A stretch of 64,000 nt of DNA. Origin: Oscillospiraceae bacterium. Lineage in GTDB: Bacteria; Bacillota; Clostridia; UMGS1840. This document shows positions 37,239 through 45,159 of this stretch, piece after piece (positions within the stretch are counted from its first letter, which is position 1; each line of letters opens with the position of its first letter). Location: NCBI GenBank assembly GCA_015068645.1, contig SVKD01000004.1:67054-131053 (forward strand). The letters run 5' to 3'. The position numbers were made by a program, and so were the translations under genes. The notes below the pieces were generated by a model. The model saw only the letters and a program-made list of their open reading frames with translations, did not search any database and was not told the origin of the DNA.

Positions 37239-39365
37239 ATGATTGGAAAAATTCTGGGCGGAAGATATGAGCTTTTAGAATTAATTGGCGTGGGAGGCAT
37301 GTCTCACGTATATAAAGCAAGATGTAACCTCTTAAATCGTTTTGTAGCCGTAAAAATTTTAAAGGATGAATTTAACGAGGATAAAGAATTTATCAAGCGT
37401 TTCTATATTGAATCTCAGGCGGCGGCATCCTTGTCCAGCCCACATATTGTATCTGTGTATGATGTGGGTGAAGAAGATAGTATTCATTATATTGTTATGG
37501 AATATGTGGAAGGGGTCACTCTAAAAGAAGTGATTAAAGCCAACGGAGTTTTGGCGTGGAATGTTGCACTTAATTTTTCATTGCAGATTCTTTCTGCATT
37601 AGAATGTGCGCATAAGAACGGTATTGTTCATCGTGACATTAAACCTTTAAATATCATTGTAACCGATGACGGTGTGTTAAAAGTGACTGATTTTGGTATT
37701 GCCAGAGCAGTTAACAACAACGAAACCAAGAAGATTGACAGTGATGTAATCGGTTCGGTACATTACATTTCTCCTGAGCAGGCAAAAGGCATTATGATTG
37801 ATGCCAGATGCGATATCTATTCTTTAGGGATTGTGATGTATGAAATGCTGACCGGAAAATTGCCCTATGATGGGGATAATCCGGTTTCGGTAGCGTTAAT
37901 GCACTTAAGTTCTGAGCCGGTTTCCATTAAGGACTTAAATATTTCTGTGCCCAATGAATTGGTTCGCATTGTTACCAAATCCATGCAGAGAGATGTGTTG
38001 AACCGTTATCAGAGTGCCAAAGAAATGTCTGCCGAATTGACCGAATTCAAAAAGGTGGAAAATCTCACCACAAAAGAAAATGAAGATGCTTTCGTTTTAG
38101 AAACGATTGAAATGGTAAATCTGGCAAGACATGATGCAGGAATTGAACTTCCCGGAAGAAATCAGCGTGCACAAAGACAGGGCGCAGAAGAGACAATTGT
38201 GCAGAGATACCATGATGAAGACGAAGATATTCCTAAGGCAAAGAAAAAGAAAAAAACTAGCGGAAAATCGGATAAAACTGCTTTTTGGACAGCTATCGGT
38301 GCTTCAACGGCAATTGTGCTTGTGGTAGCTTTTCTGATTATAAGTACATTTTTCCCCAATATGAAGAACTCTAAAAATAATGATAAAGTGTATTATCTGA
38401 CGAATATGGAAGGTCAGAATTTCTATGAAGTCCGCGACAAATTAGAAGAAGCCGGTTTTGAAATTATTGTGAATGAGGTTCAGGATGACAGTAAAGAAGA
38501 AGGAACCATTTTAAAACAGTCTCCTTACGGCAATATTTCTGTAAAAGTAGGCAGTACCGTTTTGGAATTTGATATTGTGGGCAATGATTCTTCCGGAGAA
38601 AAAATCTCTGTTCCCAGAGTAACCAACAAACGAAAAGACCAGGCGGTGGACGAGTTAACTAAAGCAGGGTTAACGGTTCGAGTTGTTGAAGAAGAGTCTT
38701 CAACAACTCAGGCAGGATACGTTTTTCGACAGGACCCCATTGCCACCAGTATTGTGAAAAAAGGTAGCGAAGTTATTGTTTATGTTTCTAAAAAAGATGG
38801 TGAATCTGAAACCATTACAGTTCCTGATTTTGTGGGAATGGAAAAAGATGCTGCTACCAAAAAAGCAGCCGAGTTAGGCTTTACTGTTGTGATTATTGAA
38901 AAAGAAGGCAGCTCTAATATCGGTAAGGTAATTTCGCAGTCTTTGAAAAAAGGCGATGACGTTGGAGAAGGAACCACGATTCAGTTAACTGTTGCAGTGG
39001 AAAAAACAACTCCTTCAGCATCTCCTTCACCCACTCCTTCCGCAACTCCTACCGCAACACCTACTGCGACACCCACAGCGACTCCTACTGCAACACCTAC
39101 TGCAACTCCAACTCCTACCCCCAGTGAGGAGCCGGCAGAACCCGTTTCCAATACAGTTGTGACCAAATCCTGGAGTGTTGATTTACCGCAGGATAAAGAT
39201 AACGCAACAGTTGTTGCAAAACGAGACGGTGTTGTTGTGTATCAGCAGGAATGTGATACTTCTTCCGGTTCGGTAAATGTGGCAGTAAGAGGTAGCGGTA
39301 CTCAAACCGTTGAAATTACAGTAGATGGGCAGGTATTTATCAATCAGTCCGTTGCATTTAACTAA
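37239..39365 (+). CDS. prkC: PASTA-domain serine/threonine protein kinase
   Basis: The 708-residue protein has a cytoplasmic Hanks-type kinase domain (1-270) with K39 in VAVKI, catalytic H131-R132-D133 in HRDIKPLN and DFG. A linker of basic KKKKK residues leads to a transmembrane helix (about 347-369), three PASTA domains (about 385-590) that bind muropeptides or uncrosslinked peptidoglycan, a TPTA repeat tract (about 590-628) and an extra 75-residue beta-rich domain not found in Bacillus PrkC. In Bacillus this kinase triggers germination and adjusts wall metabolism. Confidence 0.93.
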   Translation: MIGKILGGRYELLELIGVGGMSHVYKARCNLLNRFVAVKILKDEFNEDKEFIKRFYIESQAAASLSSPHIVSVYDVGEEDSIHYIVMEYVEGVTLKEVIKANGVLAWNVALNFSLQILSALECAHKNGIVHRDIKPLNIIVTDDGVLKVTDFGIARAVNNNETKKIDSDVIGSVHYISPEQAKGIMIDARCDIYSLGIVMYEMLTGKLPYDGDNPVSVALMHLSSEPVSIKDLNISVPNELVRIVTKSMQRDVLNRYQSAKEMSAELTEFKKVENLTTKENEDAFVLETIEMVNLARHDAGIELPGRNQRAQRQGAEETIVQRYHDEDEDIPKAKKKKKTSGKSDKTAFWTAIGASTAIVLVVAFLIISTFFPNMKNSKNNDKVYYLTNMEGQNFYEVRDKLEEAGFEIIVNEVQDDSKEEGTILKQSPYGNISVKVGSTVLEFDIVGNDSSGEKISVPRVTNKRKDQAVDELTKAGLTVRVVEEESSTTQAGYVFRQDPIATSIVKKGSEVIVYVSKKDGESETITVPDFVGMEKDAATKKAAELGFTVVIIEKEGSSNIGKVISQSLKKGDDVGEGTTIQLTVAVEKTTPSASPSPTPSATPTATPTATPTATPTATPTATPTPTPSEEPAEPVSNTVVTKSWSVDLPQDKDNATVVAKRDGVVVYQQECDTSSGSVNVAVRGSGTQTVEITVDGQVFINQSVAFN
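39031..39120 (+). repeat. Tandem 12-base repeat encoding Thr-Pro-Thr-Ala
   Basis: About seven imperfect copies of a 12-base unit (ACTCCTACTGCA and variants) encode a TPTA repeat between the last PASTA domain and the C-terminal domain of the kinase. It is low-complexity DNA that can change in copy number by slippage without shifting the frame. Confidence 0.85.
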
Positions 39366-39404
39366 TTGCTAGAATATTTAACAGAAAAGAGGTGCAGGTG
39401 CAAT

Positions 39405-40268
39405 TTGAAAGGTTTATTGACAAAAGGAATCGGAGGTTTTTATTACGTAGAAACCGAGAATGGCTGTTACGAATGTAAAGCAAGAGGTGTTTTCCGAAAA
39501 AACGGAATTACGCCAACGGTTGGTGATAAAGTTGAGATTTCTGTGGTCTCTGAGGAACAAAAAAAGGGAAGCCTTGATCATATTATGCCTCGGAAAAACC
39601 TGATGATTCGCCCAAGCATTGCCAATGTGGATCATTTTATCATTGTAGCACCTGCAAAATCTCCTGATTTTGATACCTTTTTCGTGGATAAACTATTGGT
39701 TTTTTGTGAACTGTATCAGATTGAGCCTTTGATTGTAATCAATAAAACAGACCTGAAAAAAGGAGAAGAATACGGCGATTTATATTGTCGTATCGGATAT
39801 CCTGTGATTTACACCAGTACCCTGACAAGGGAAGGGATTGACGCTGTAAAGCAAAGTATTTTAGGTGGCATCAATGTGTTTGCAGGATTTTCCGGTGCAG
39901 GGAAATCATCCTTGCTTAATGAACTGATTGAGAACGCAGATTTAAAAACCGGAGAAATCAGTAAAATTACCCGTGGACGTCACACAACACGCCATTCGGA
40001 GTTGTTTCAGATTGCCCCGAATACGTATGTAGCGGATACTCCCGGCTTTTCTTCCTTGGAAATTGATTTTGCTATTTCTAATCTGGATGAAATGTTTCCG
40101 GAATTTCGGGATGTAGTGTGTCAGTTTAAAGGGTGTTCACATACAAAGGAAAAAGGTTGTGGTGTTTTGGAAGGGTTGCAGTCAGGAGAAATTGCACCTT
40201 CCAGATACCAAAGCTATGTGCAGATTTTTGAAAAAATCAAAGATATTAAACCTTGGCATAAAAAGTAG
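39405..40268 (+). CDS. rsgA: Small ribosomal subunit biogenesis GTPase RsgA
   Basis: Circularly permuted GTPase that helps mature the 30S subunit. The 287-residue protein has an N-terminal OB-fold, NKTD (G4) before the P-loop GFSGAGKSS (G1), DTPGFSS (G3) and a C-terminal zinc site with cysteines and histidine in CQFKGCSHTKEKGCGV. The TTG start at 39405 is preferred over the TTG at 39366 because AGGTG/GAGGTG lie just before it and the family starts there. Confidence 0.93.
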   Translation: MKGLLTKGIGGFYYVETENGCYECKARGVFRKNGITPTVGDKVEISVVSEEQKKGSLDHIMPRKNLMIRPSIANVDHFIIVAPAKSPDFDTFFVDKLLVFCELYQIEPLIVINKTDLKKGEEYGDLYCRIGYPVIYTSTLTREGIDAVKQSILGGINVFAGFSGAGKSSLLNELIENADLKTGEISKITRGRHTTRHSELFQIAPNTYVADTPGFSSLEIDFAISNLDEMFPEFRDVVCQFKGCSHTKEKGCGVLEGLQSGEIAPSRYQSYVQIFEKIKDIKPWHKK

Positions 40269-40283
40269 AGAGGAGAATGAAAT

Positions 40284-40919
40284 ATGGTAAAAGTTTCACC
40301 TTCGATGTTAGCAGCTGATTTCTCCAACTTACGGGAAGAAATGAAATCTGTGCAAACAGCAAATTTCTTGCATCTGGACGTGATGGACGGGCATTTCGTA
40401 CCGAATTTAACGATTGGCCCTTGTGTGATTGCATCCATTCGTCCGCACTCAGATTTACCTTTTGATACCCATTTGATGATTGATAATCCCCTAAAATATA
40501 TTGAACCATTTGCCAAAGCAGGTTCTGATTATATTACGGTTCATGTAGAACAGCCGGATGATATCAAACAATGTATTCGTTTGATCAAAAGTTTTGGTAA
40601 AAAAGCAGGTCTTGCACTTAGTCCTGACACGCCTGTGTCCGCATTAGCACCATATCTGGATGAGATTTCTATGATTACCGTAATGTCTGTTTATCCTGGA
40701 TTTGGAGGGCAAAAATTTATTGAATCCAGTTACGAAAAAATCAAAGAAATCAGTAACATGATTCAAGACAAAAATATTTTATTGTCTGTTGATGGCGGAG
40801 TTGATTATGAAAATGTTCGCAAATTAGAAAAAGCGGGCGTCACCATGGTAGTTGCGGGAAGCACTGTTTTTGGTGATGAAAATCGTGAAGAAGCCATCCG
40901 TATTTTACGAGGAGAATAA
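40284..40919 (+). CDS. rpe: Ribulose-phosphate 3-epimerase
   Basis: TIM-barrel enzyme of the pentose phosphate pathway interconverting ribulose-5-P and xylulose-5-P. The 211 residues include SMLAADFSNL, HLDVMDGHFVPN (metal-binding His and Asp), SVYPGFGGQKFI and VDGGV. AGAGGAG is 9 bases before the ATG. It is in the conserved prkC-rsgA-rpe-thiN string. Confidence 0.96.
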   Translation: MVKVSPSMLAADFSNLREEMKSVQTANFLHLDVMDGHFVPNLTIGPCVIASIRPHSDLPFDTHLMIDNPLKYIEPFAKAGSDYITVHVEQPDDIKQCIRLIKSFGKKAGLALSPDTPVSALAPYLDEISMITVMSVYPGFGGQKFIESSYEKIKEISNMIQDKNILLSVDGGVDYENVRKLEKAGVTMVVAGSTVFGDENREEAIRILRGE

Positions 40920-40922
40920 GTT

Positions 40923-41540
40923 TTGAATATTTTGATTATATCAGCAGGAAATCATCATAATCCTGATAAACTTGCTGAGTATGCGAATGCCTCAGATTAT
41001 ATTATCTGTGCAGATGCAGGGTATGACCATGCAAAAGCATCAGGGATTATTCCCGATATCTTAGTTGGCGATTTTGATTCTTTAGCTGAAGAACCTGCTG
41101 ATTGTTTAAAAAAGGTGAAATTGCCCGTTGAGAAAGATGAAACGGATACGCTGTATGCTTTGCGATTCGCTTTTTCCAAAGGCGCCAAGAACATTGTGTT
41201 ATACGGGGGTATCGGTACTCGTTTCGACCATAGCTATGCCAACATTTGTTTGCTTCAGCACGCGATGGTGCGGGATGTTTCGATGGTCGTGACAGACGGC
41301 GCCACTGAAATTTATCTAACCGATTCCAAAGTAACATTAAAAGGGAAAAAGGGAAAAACACTTTCTGTTTATGCTTTTTCAGATACTTGTGAAGGAGTGA
41401 CATTAAAAGGATTTTACTATCCTTTGGAAAATGCATTTTTAGATAAATATGATATTATCGGAACCAGCAATATTGTTACAGATGATGTTGCAGAAATTTC
41501 AGTATCGGAAGGGAATCTTCTGATTGTTTGTAACCAATAA
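40923..41540 (+). CDS. thiN: Thiamine pyrophosphokinase
   Basis: Transfers pyrophosphate from ATP to thiamine to make TPP. The 205-residue protein has the family motifs VGDFDSL (about 40-46) and EKDETDTLYAL (about 70-80), plus GGIGTRFDHSYANI. The TTG start follows AGGAGA at the end of rpe by 6-7 bases. A strong terminator follows the stop codon. No thiamine riboswitch is seen here. Confidence 0.92.
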   Translation: MNILIISAGNHHNPDKLAEYANASDYIICADAGYDHAKASGIIPDILVGDFDSLAEEPADCLKKVKLPVEKDETDTLYALRFAFSKGAKNIVLYGGIGTRFDHSYANICLLQHAMVRDVSMVVTDGATEIYLTDSKVTLKGKKGKTLSVYAFSDTCEGVTLKGFYYPLENAFLDKYDIIGTSNIVTDDVAEISVSEGNLLIVCNQ

Positions 41541-41595
41541 AAGCCATATCAATATAATGATAGTAGAACTGTTGTTATTTTGGTATGGTTTTTTT
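41541..41595 (+). terminator. Long-stem rho-independent terminator after thiN
   Basis: CCATATCAATATAA (41544-41557) pairs with TTATTTTGGTATGG (41575-41588) with one mismatch and a G-T wobble, around a 17-base loop, followed by seven T residues. It ends the rlmN-to-thiN transcript and sets apart the two small genes that follow. Confidence 0.75.
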
Positions 41596-41624
41596 ATAGC
41601 CAAAAAGGATGGAGGTGCCACAAG

Positions 41625-41801
41625 ATGAAATTTTTTCGCGGATGTTTTCCGCTTAGTTGGGGGTTGGTACTCTCTGCCCTGGGATTCGGAATTTTGCTCG
41701 CTTTAGCCGTTCCGCTGAGTATCATTGTGATTTTATTGTCTTGCATTCTGATCGGGGTGGGATGTGCTTGTTCATATCATCGAGGAAGACGTAGATTCTA
41801 A
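41625..41801 (+). CDS. 58-residue two-helix membrane peptide upstream of spoVM
   Basis: A short gene with a strong GGAGGTG site (41611-41617) 7 bases before its ATG. The peptide begins MKFFRGCFPLSWG, has two hydrophobic stretches (about 10-29 and 31-50) joined at a proline, and ends with the basic tail YHRGRRRF. That predicts a hairpin in the membrane with the basic end inside. It lies between thiN and a SpoVM-like gene, where Bacillus has nothing. I do not recognise a family. Its location suggests a sporulation or envelope role, which is inference. Confidence 0.7.
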   Translation: MKFFRGCFPLSWGLVLSALGFGILLALAVPLSIIVILLSCILIGVGCACSYHRGRRRF

Positions 41802-41820
41802 TAAAAAAGGAGATTGGGTT

Positions 41821-41895
41821 ATGAAAATTGTTGTTTACCGTCCGCCTAGCTACTTAAAAGGTTTGTTCCGATGGATTTTTCGGGTGAAAAAGTGA
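41821..41895 (+). CDS. spoVM: SpoVM-like sporulation peptide (24 residues)
   Basis: The 24-residue peptide MKIVVYRPPSYLKGLFRWIF + RVKK aligns without gaps with Bacillus SpoVM over its core: MK at the start, Pro9, Leu12, Gly14 and Arg17 coincide, and both end in basic residues. SpoVM is an amphipathic helix that binds the convex forespore membrane, recruits the coat ATPase SpoIVA and inhibits FtsH. AAAAAAGGAGA lies 8 bases before the ATG. The position after rpe-thiN is the same as in Bacillus. A terminator follows directly. Confidence 0.85.
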   Translation: MKIVVYRPPSYLKGLFRWIFRVKK

Positions 41896-41897
41896 GA

Positions 41898-41929
41898 AAA
41901 AAGGGTTGCTTTGAGGCAGCCCTTTTTTC
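41898..41929 (+). terminator. Rho-independent terminator after spoVM
   Basis: AAGGGTTGC (41901-41909) pairs with GGCAGCCCTT (41915-41924 region) including G-T wobbles, loop TTTGA, with a run of T to 41928. It begins three bases after the spoVM stop codon. Confidence 0.85.
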
Positions 41930-41984
41930 TTTGGTATTTTTCAAATAATTTTGGCTAAAATGGTAGGGAGAAGAGGTGCATTTT

Positions 41985-44441
41985 ATGTTTGAAAAAAAGT
42001 TTACGGAAAAGGCAGCATCCGTTCTTAGCTATGCAGAACAACTGGCTCGTGAATTTTCTCAGAGTTATTTGGGCAGTGAACATTTATTGTATGGACTTTT
42101 TAAGGAAAAAAACGGGATTGCTCACCGTATTTTGTCTGCAAACGGGTTAACGGAAAGCAATATATATAAAAAAATCCAGGAAATTTATGGTGTTTCTTCT
42201 TCTGTTTATTCGGGAAAGGTAACATTTACGCCCAAAACCAAACAAATGATAGAGTTAAGTTTTCAGGAAGCAAAAGAAATGGGACATAATTATATTGGAA
42301 CAGAGCATCTTTTGTTGGCTTTGTTGTCTTTGGAAGATTCCATTGCAGGAAGAATTTTGTTGCAACTAAAATTAAATCCTGAAAAAATGAAAAACGATAT
42401 TTATGATATGGTATCAGGGGGAATGTTGCCTCCAAGTTTGGGCGAAAAAACAAAAAATATTCCCCATCCAAGAAAATCTACAGGAGACACGCCTTTTTTA
42501 AATAGTGTATCCAAGGATTTAACACAAATGTGTCTGGAGGGAACGGTGGATCCGGTTATCGGTAGAGAAAAGGAAATTGAACGAGTGATTCAGGTGCTTT
42601 GTCGAAGAACGAAAAATAATCCTTGTTTAATTGGGGAACCCGGAGTGGGAAAAACTGCGGTGGTTGAAGGGTTGGCACAAAAAATTTCAGATGGAGATAT
42701 TCCTGATATTTTAAAAAATAAACGGATTCTATCATTGGACATCTCCTCCATTTTAGCAGGCACAAAATATCGGGGAGAATTTGAGGAACGGATAAAAAAA
42801 GCTATTGATGAAGCGAAAAAAAACGATCAGGTTATTTTATTTATTGACGAAATTCACAATATTGTAGGAGCTGGGGCAGCGGAAGGAGCAATTGATGCAG
42901 CGAATATTTTAAAACCTTTCTTAAGTCGCAGAGAAATTCATTTGATTGGAGCAACAACCTTCGAAGAATATCGAAAACATATTGAAAAGGATGCTGCATT
43001 AGAAAGACGATTTCAACCTGTTACTGTAGCGGAGCCGTCAGTGGAAGATACCATTCGTATTTTGGAAGGAATCAAAGACCGCTACGAAACTCACCACAAT
43101 GTTAAAATTACAGAAGAGGCTATCAAAAGCGCCGCAGAGCTATCTCATCGGTATTTACGGGACCGTTTTCTTCCTGATAAGGCAATTGATTTAATTGATG
43201 AAGCAGCATCCCGTATGAAATTAAAGCTTCACACCGTTCCCGCTCATCTTCGTGATATGGAAACAAAGTTAAAAGGGGTACTCAAAGAGAAAGAAGAAGC
43301 AATTGCAACGCAGGATTACAGTCGAGCATTGATAATGCGTGATGAGGAAACTTCATTGAACCAAAATATTCAGATACAGATGGAGCAGTGGAGAGAGCAA
43401 CGTCATTATTCCAAACAGGTTATCACAATAGAAGATATCAGTCAGGTTGTTTCGGAATGGACGGGAATTCCACTTTCAGGATTAGAGCAAAATGAACAGG
43501 AAAAATTGGTGAATTTAGAAGCTAAGCTTCAAGAAGAAATCATCGGTCAAGATGATGCAATCTTGGCTGTTTCAAGGGCGATCAGACGTTCAAAGGCAGG
43601 GCTGAATGATCCTGAGAGACCTTTAGGTTCATTTTTGTTTTTAGGTCCTACGGGGGTAGGGAAAACAGAGCTTTCAAAGGCGTTAGCCAAACAGGTATTT
43701 GGTATTGAAGATGCGATGATTCGTTTAGATATGTCGGAGTATATGGAAAAACACAGTATTTCCAAAATGATTGGTTCACCTCCCGGATATGCAGGATATT
43801 CTGAGGGAGGAAAATTAACAGAAAAAATTCGCCGTTATCCGTACAGTTTAGTTTTGTTTGACGAAATTGAAAAAGCTCATCCCGATGTGTTTCATTTGCT
43901 GTTGCAGATTTTAGATGACGGGATTTTAACCGATTCCTCAGGGAGAAGGGTCAGCTTTAAAAATGCATTGATTATTATGACATCCAATATCGGTGCCAAG
44001 GAATTGACAGAGGAAATTCGTCTTACGGGATTTCGTGAGCAATCAGACAATGAAAAGAAAAACCATGATGAACTGTCTCAAAGGGTGCTAAAAAAGTTGA
44101 ATAAATATTTTCGCCCTGAATTTTTAAACCGTGTGGATGAAATGATTGTGTTTCGGAAACTCCTCAGCGCCGATATGAAAAAAATTGTTGAAATTTTATT
44201 AAAAAAACTTCAAATTCGATTGGAAAAGCAAGGGTATTTTATCACATTTTCCGAGGACATAATTTCTCATATTGCTAAGATTGGAGAGGACGCCAGATAT
44301 GGAGCGAGACACTTAAAACGAGCGATCCAAAAGCAGGTGGAAGATTTTTTGGCAGAAACAATTTTACGAGGAGAAATTACCAAAAATGTTCCGGCAAAAA
44401 TTATTTCAAAAAATGATAAAATCTGCTTGGAAAAAAATTGA
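41985..44441 (+). CDS. clpC: ATP-dependent protease/chaperone ATPase ClpC
   Basis: HSP100 unfoldase that feeds ClpP. The 818-residue protein has two N-terminal Clp repeats (1-145), AAA1 with GEPGVGKTA and a DEIHN Walker B, a coiled-coil middle region with UVR-like KEEAIATQDYSRALIMRDEE, and AAA2 with GPTGVGKTE. A TGF tripeptide in RLTGFREQ is at the usual place of the ClpP-binding loop. The ATG follows AGAGGTG. It stands without ctsR, mcsA or mcsB, its usual partners, and no CtsR operator (GGTCAAA repeats) is visible upstream. Confidence 0.92.
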   Translation: MFEKKFTEKAASVLSYAEQLAREFSQSYLGSEHLLYGLFKEKNGIAHRILSANGLTESNIYKKIQEIYGVSSSVYSGKVTFTPKTKQMIELSFQEAKEMGHNYIGTEHLLLALLSLEDSIAGRILLQLKLNPEKMKNDIYDMVSGGMLPPSLGEKTKNIPHPRKSTGDTPFLNSVSKDLTQMCLEGTVDPVIGREKEIERVIQVLCRRTKNNPCLIGEPGVGKTAVVEGLAQKISDGDIPDILKNKRILSLDISSILAGTKYRGEFEERIKKAIDEAKKNDQVILFIDEIHNIVGAGAAEGAIDAANILKPFLSRREIHLIGATTFEEYRKHIEKDAALERRFQPVTVAEPSVEDTIRILEGIKDRYETHHNVKITEEAIKSAAELSHRYLRDRFLPDKAIDLIDEAASRMKLKLHTVPAHLRDMETKLKGVLKEKEEAIATQDYSRALIMRDEETSLNQNIQIQMEQWREQRHYSKQVITIEDISQVVSEWTGIPLSGLEQNEQEKLVNLEAKLQEEIIGQDDAILAVSRAIRRSKAGLNDPERPLGSFLFLGPTGVGKTELSKALAKQVFGIEDAMIRLDMSEYMEKHSISKMIGSPPGYAGYSEGGKLTEKIRRYPYSLVLFDEIEKAHPDVFHLLLQILDDGILTDSSGRRVSFKNALIIMTSNIGAKELTEEIRLTGFREQSDNEKKNHDELSQRVLKKLNKYFRPEFLNRVDEMIVFRKLLSADMKKIVEILLKKLQIRLEKQGYFITFSEDIISHIAKIGEDARYGARHLKRAIQKQVEDFLAETILRGEITKNVPAKIISKNDKICLEKN

Positions 44442-44466
44442 CAAAACGATAAAAATGGTGTATGAT
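44438..44466 (+). promoter_or_regulatory. Sigma-A type promoter for the MBL hydrolase-hemZ unit
   Basis: A perfect TTGACA (44438-44443), which overlaps the clpC stop codon, is followed after 17 bases by TATGAT (44461-44466). The next start codon is about 60 bases downstream. Confidence 0.75.
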
Positions 44467-44484
44467 ATATGATAGAAAAAATAT

Positions 44485-44517
44485 AATCGGTGAAGTATGT
44501 ACTTCTGCCGATTTTTT
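44485..44517 (+). terminator. Terminator-like hairpin in the leader of the MBL hydrolase gene
   Basis: AATCGG (44485-44490) pairs with CCGATT (44508-44513) and GAAGT (44492-44496) with ACTTC (44501-44505), followed by a T run to 44517. It lies after the promoter at 44438-44466, so it would terminate clpC read-through and might also attenuate the new transcript. Confidence 0.55.
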
Positions 44518-44529
44518 GAGGGATTTATG

Positions 44530-45159
44530 ATGGAAATTAAAACAGTTGTCACAGGAAATATTGAAGAAAACTGTCATTTAGTGTGGGATGAAAACAAGCG
44601 TTGTCTTGTGATTGATCCTGGGGATGATAGCAGTCGTATTTTAAAGGTGATTTCAGAGCATCAGCTTTTGGTTGAAAAAATCGTTTTAACCCACGGTCAT
44701 TATGACCATGTGGGCGCGGTGAATGAATTAAAAAAAGCTACCGGCGCAACTGTGATTGCACATTTGGAAGAAAAAGAACTGATTTTAAATCCCGAGTTAT
44801 CTCTTGCGCGATATATCAGTTCTGATTTTTCAATTCCCCAAGTGGATTCCTATGTAAAAGAGGGAGACAAAATTTTGGTTGGCGATTTATCCTTTGCTGT
44901 AATGCATACACCGGGACACACCCAAGGCGGAATGTGCTTGTACGGTCACGATGTTTTGTTTTCAGGTGATACCGTGTTTTACGGAACCCTCGGCAGATGG
45001 GATTTTCCCACGGGAAATTTATCCAAATTGGTTCATTCTATCACCAAACGGATTTTTTCTTTACCCAATGAAACCGTGATTTATTCAGGACACGGTCCCA
45101 AAACCACTGTTGGTATGGAAAAGAAACAAAATGAGGTTTTAAGATGGTCATCAATCTGA
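44530..45159 (+). CDS. MBL-fold hydrolase (glyoxalase II-like)
   Basis: The 209-residue protein has the metallo-beta-lactamase motif LTHGHYDHVGA (HxHxDH), a second-metal segment MHTPGHTQGGMCLYG and FSGDTVFYGTLGRWD. Clostridial relatives are annotated as hydroxyacylglutathione hydrolase-like; substrate is unproven and organisms without glutathione also carry them. The start at 44530 is favoured by GAGGGA 6 bases upstream; an adjacent ATG at 44527 is equally readable. It overlaps hemZ by 16 bases. Confidence 0.85.
   Translation: MEIKTVVTGNIEENCHLVWDENKRCLVIDPGDDSSRILKVISEHQLLVEKIVLTHGHYDHVGAVNELKKATGATVIAHLEEKELILNPELSLARYISSDFSIPQVDSYVKEGDKILVGDLSFAVMHTPGHTQGGMCLYGHDVLFSGDTVFYGTLGRWDFPTGNLSKLVHSITKRIFSLPNETVIYSGHGPKTTVGMEKKQNEVLRWSSI

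Noticed and set aside
38981-39166. A minus-strand frame with a GVAV repeat
   Set aside because: It is only the antisense reading of the TPTA repeat in the kinase gene.
41047-41436. A 129-codon minus-strand frame inside thiN
   Set aside because: It is fully inside a well-supported gene, has no ribosome site and no recognisable protein features.
41937-41984. CtsR operator or heat-shock CIRCE element upstream of clpC
   Set aside because: No GGTCAAA heptads and no CIRCE inverted repeat are present.
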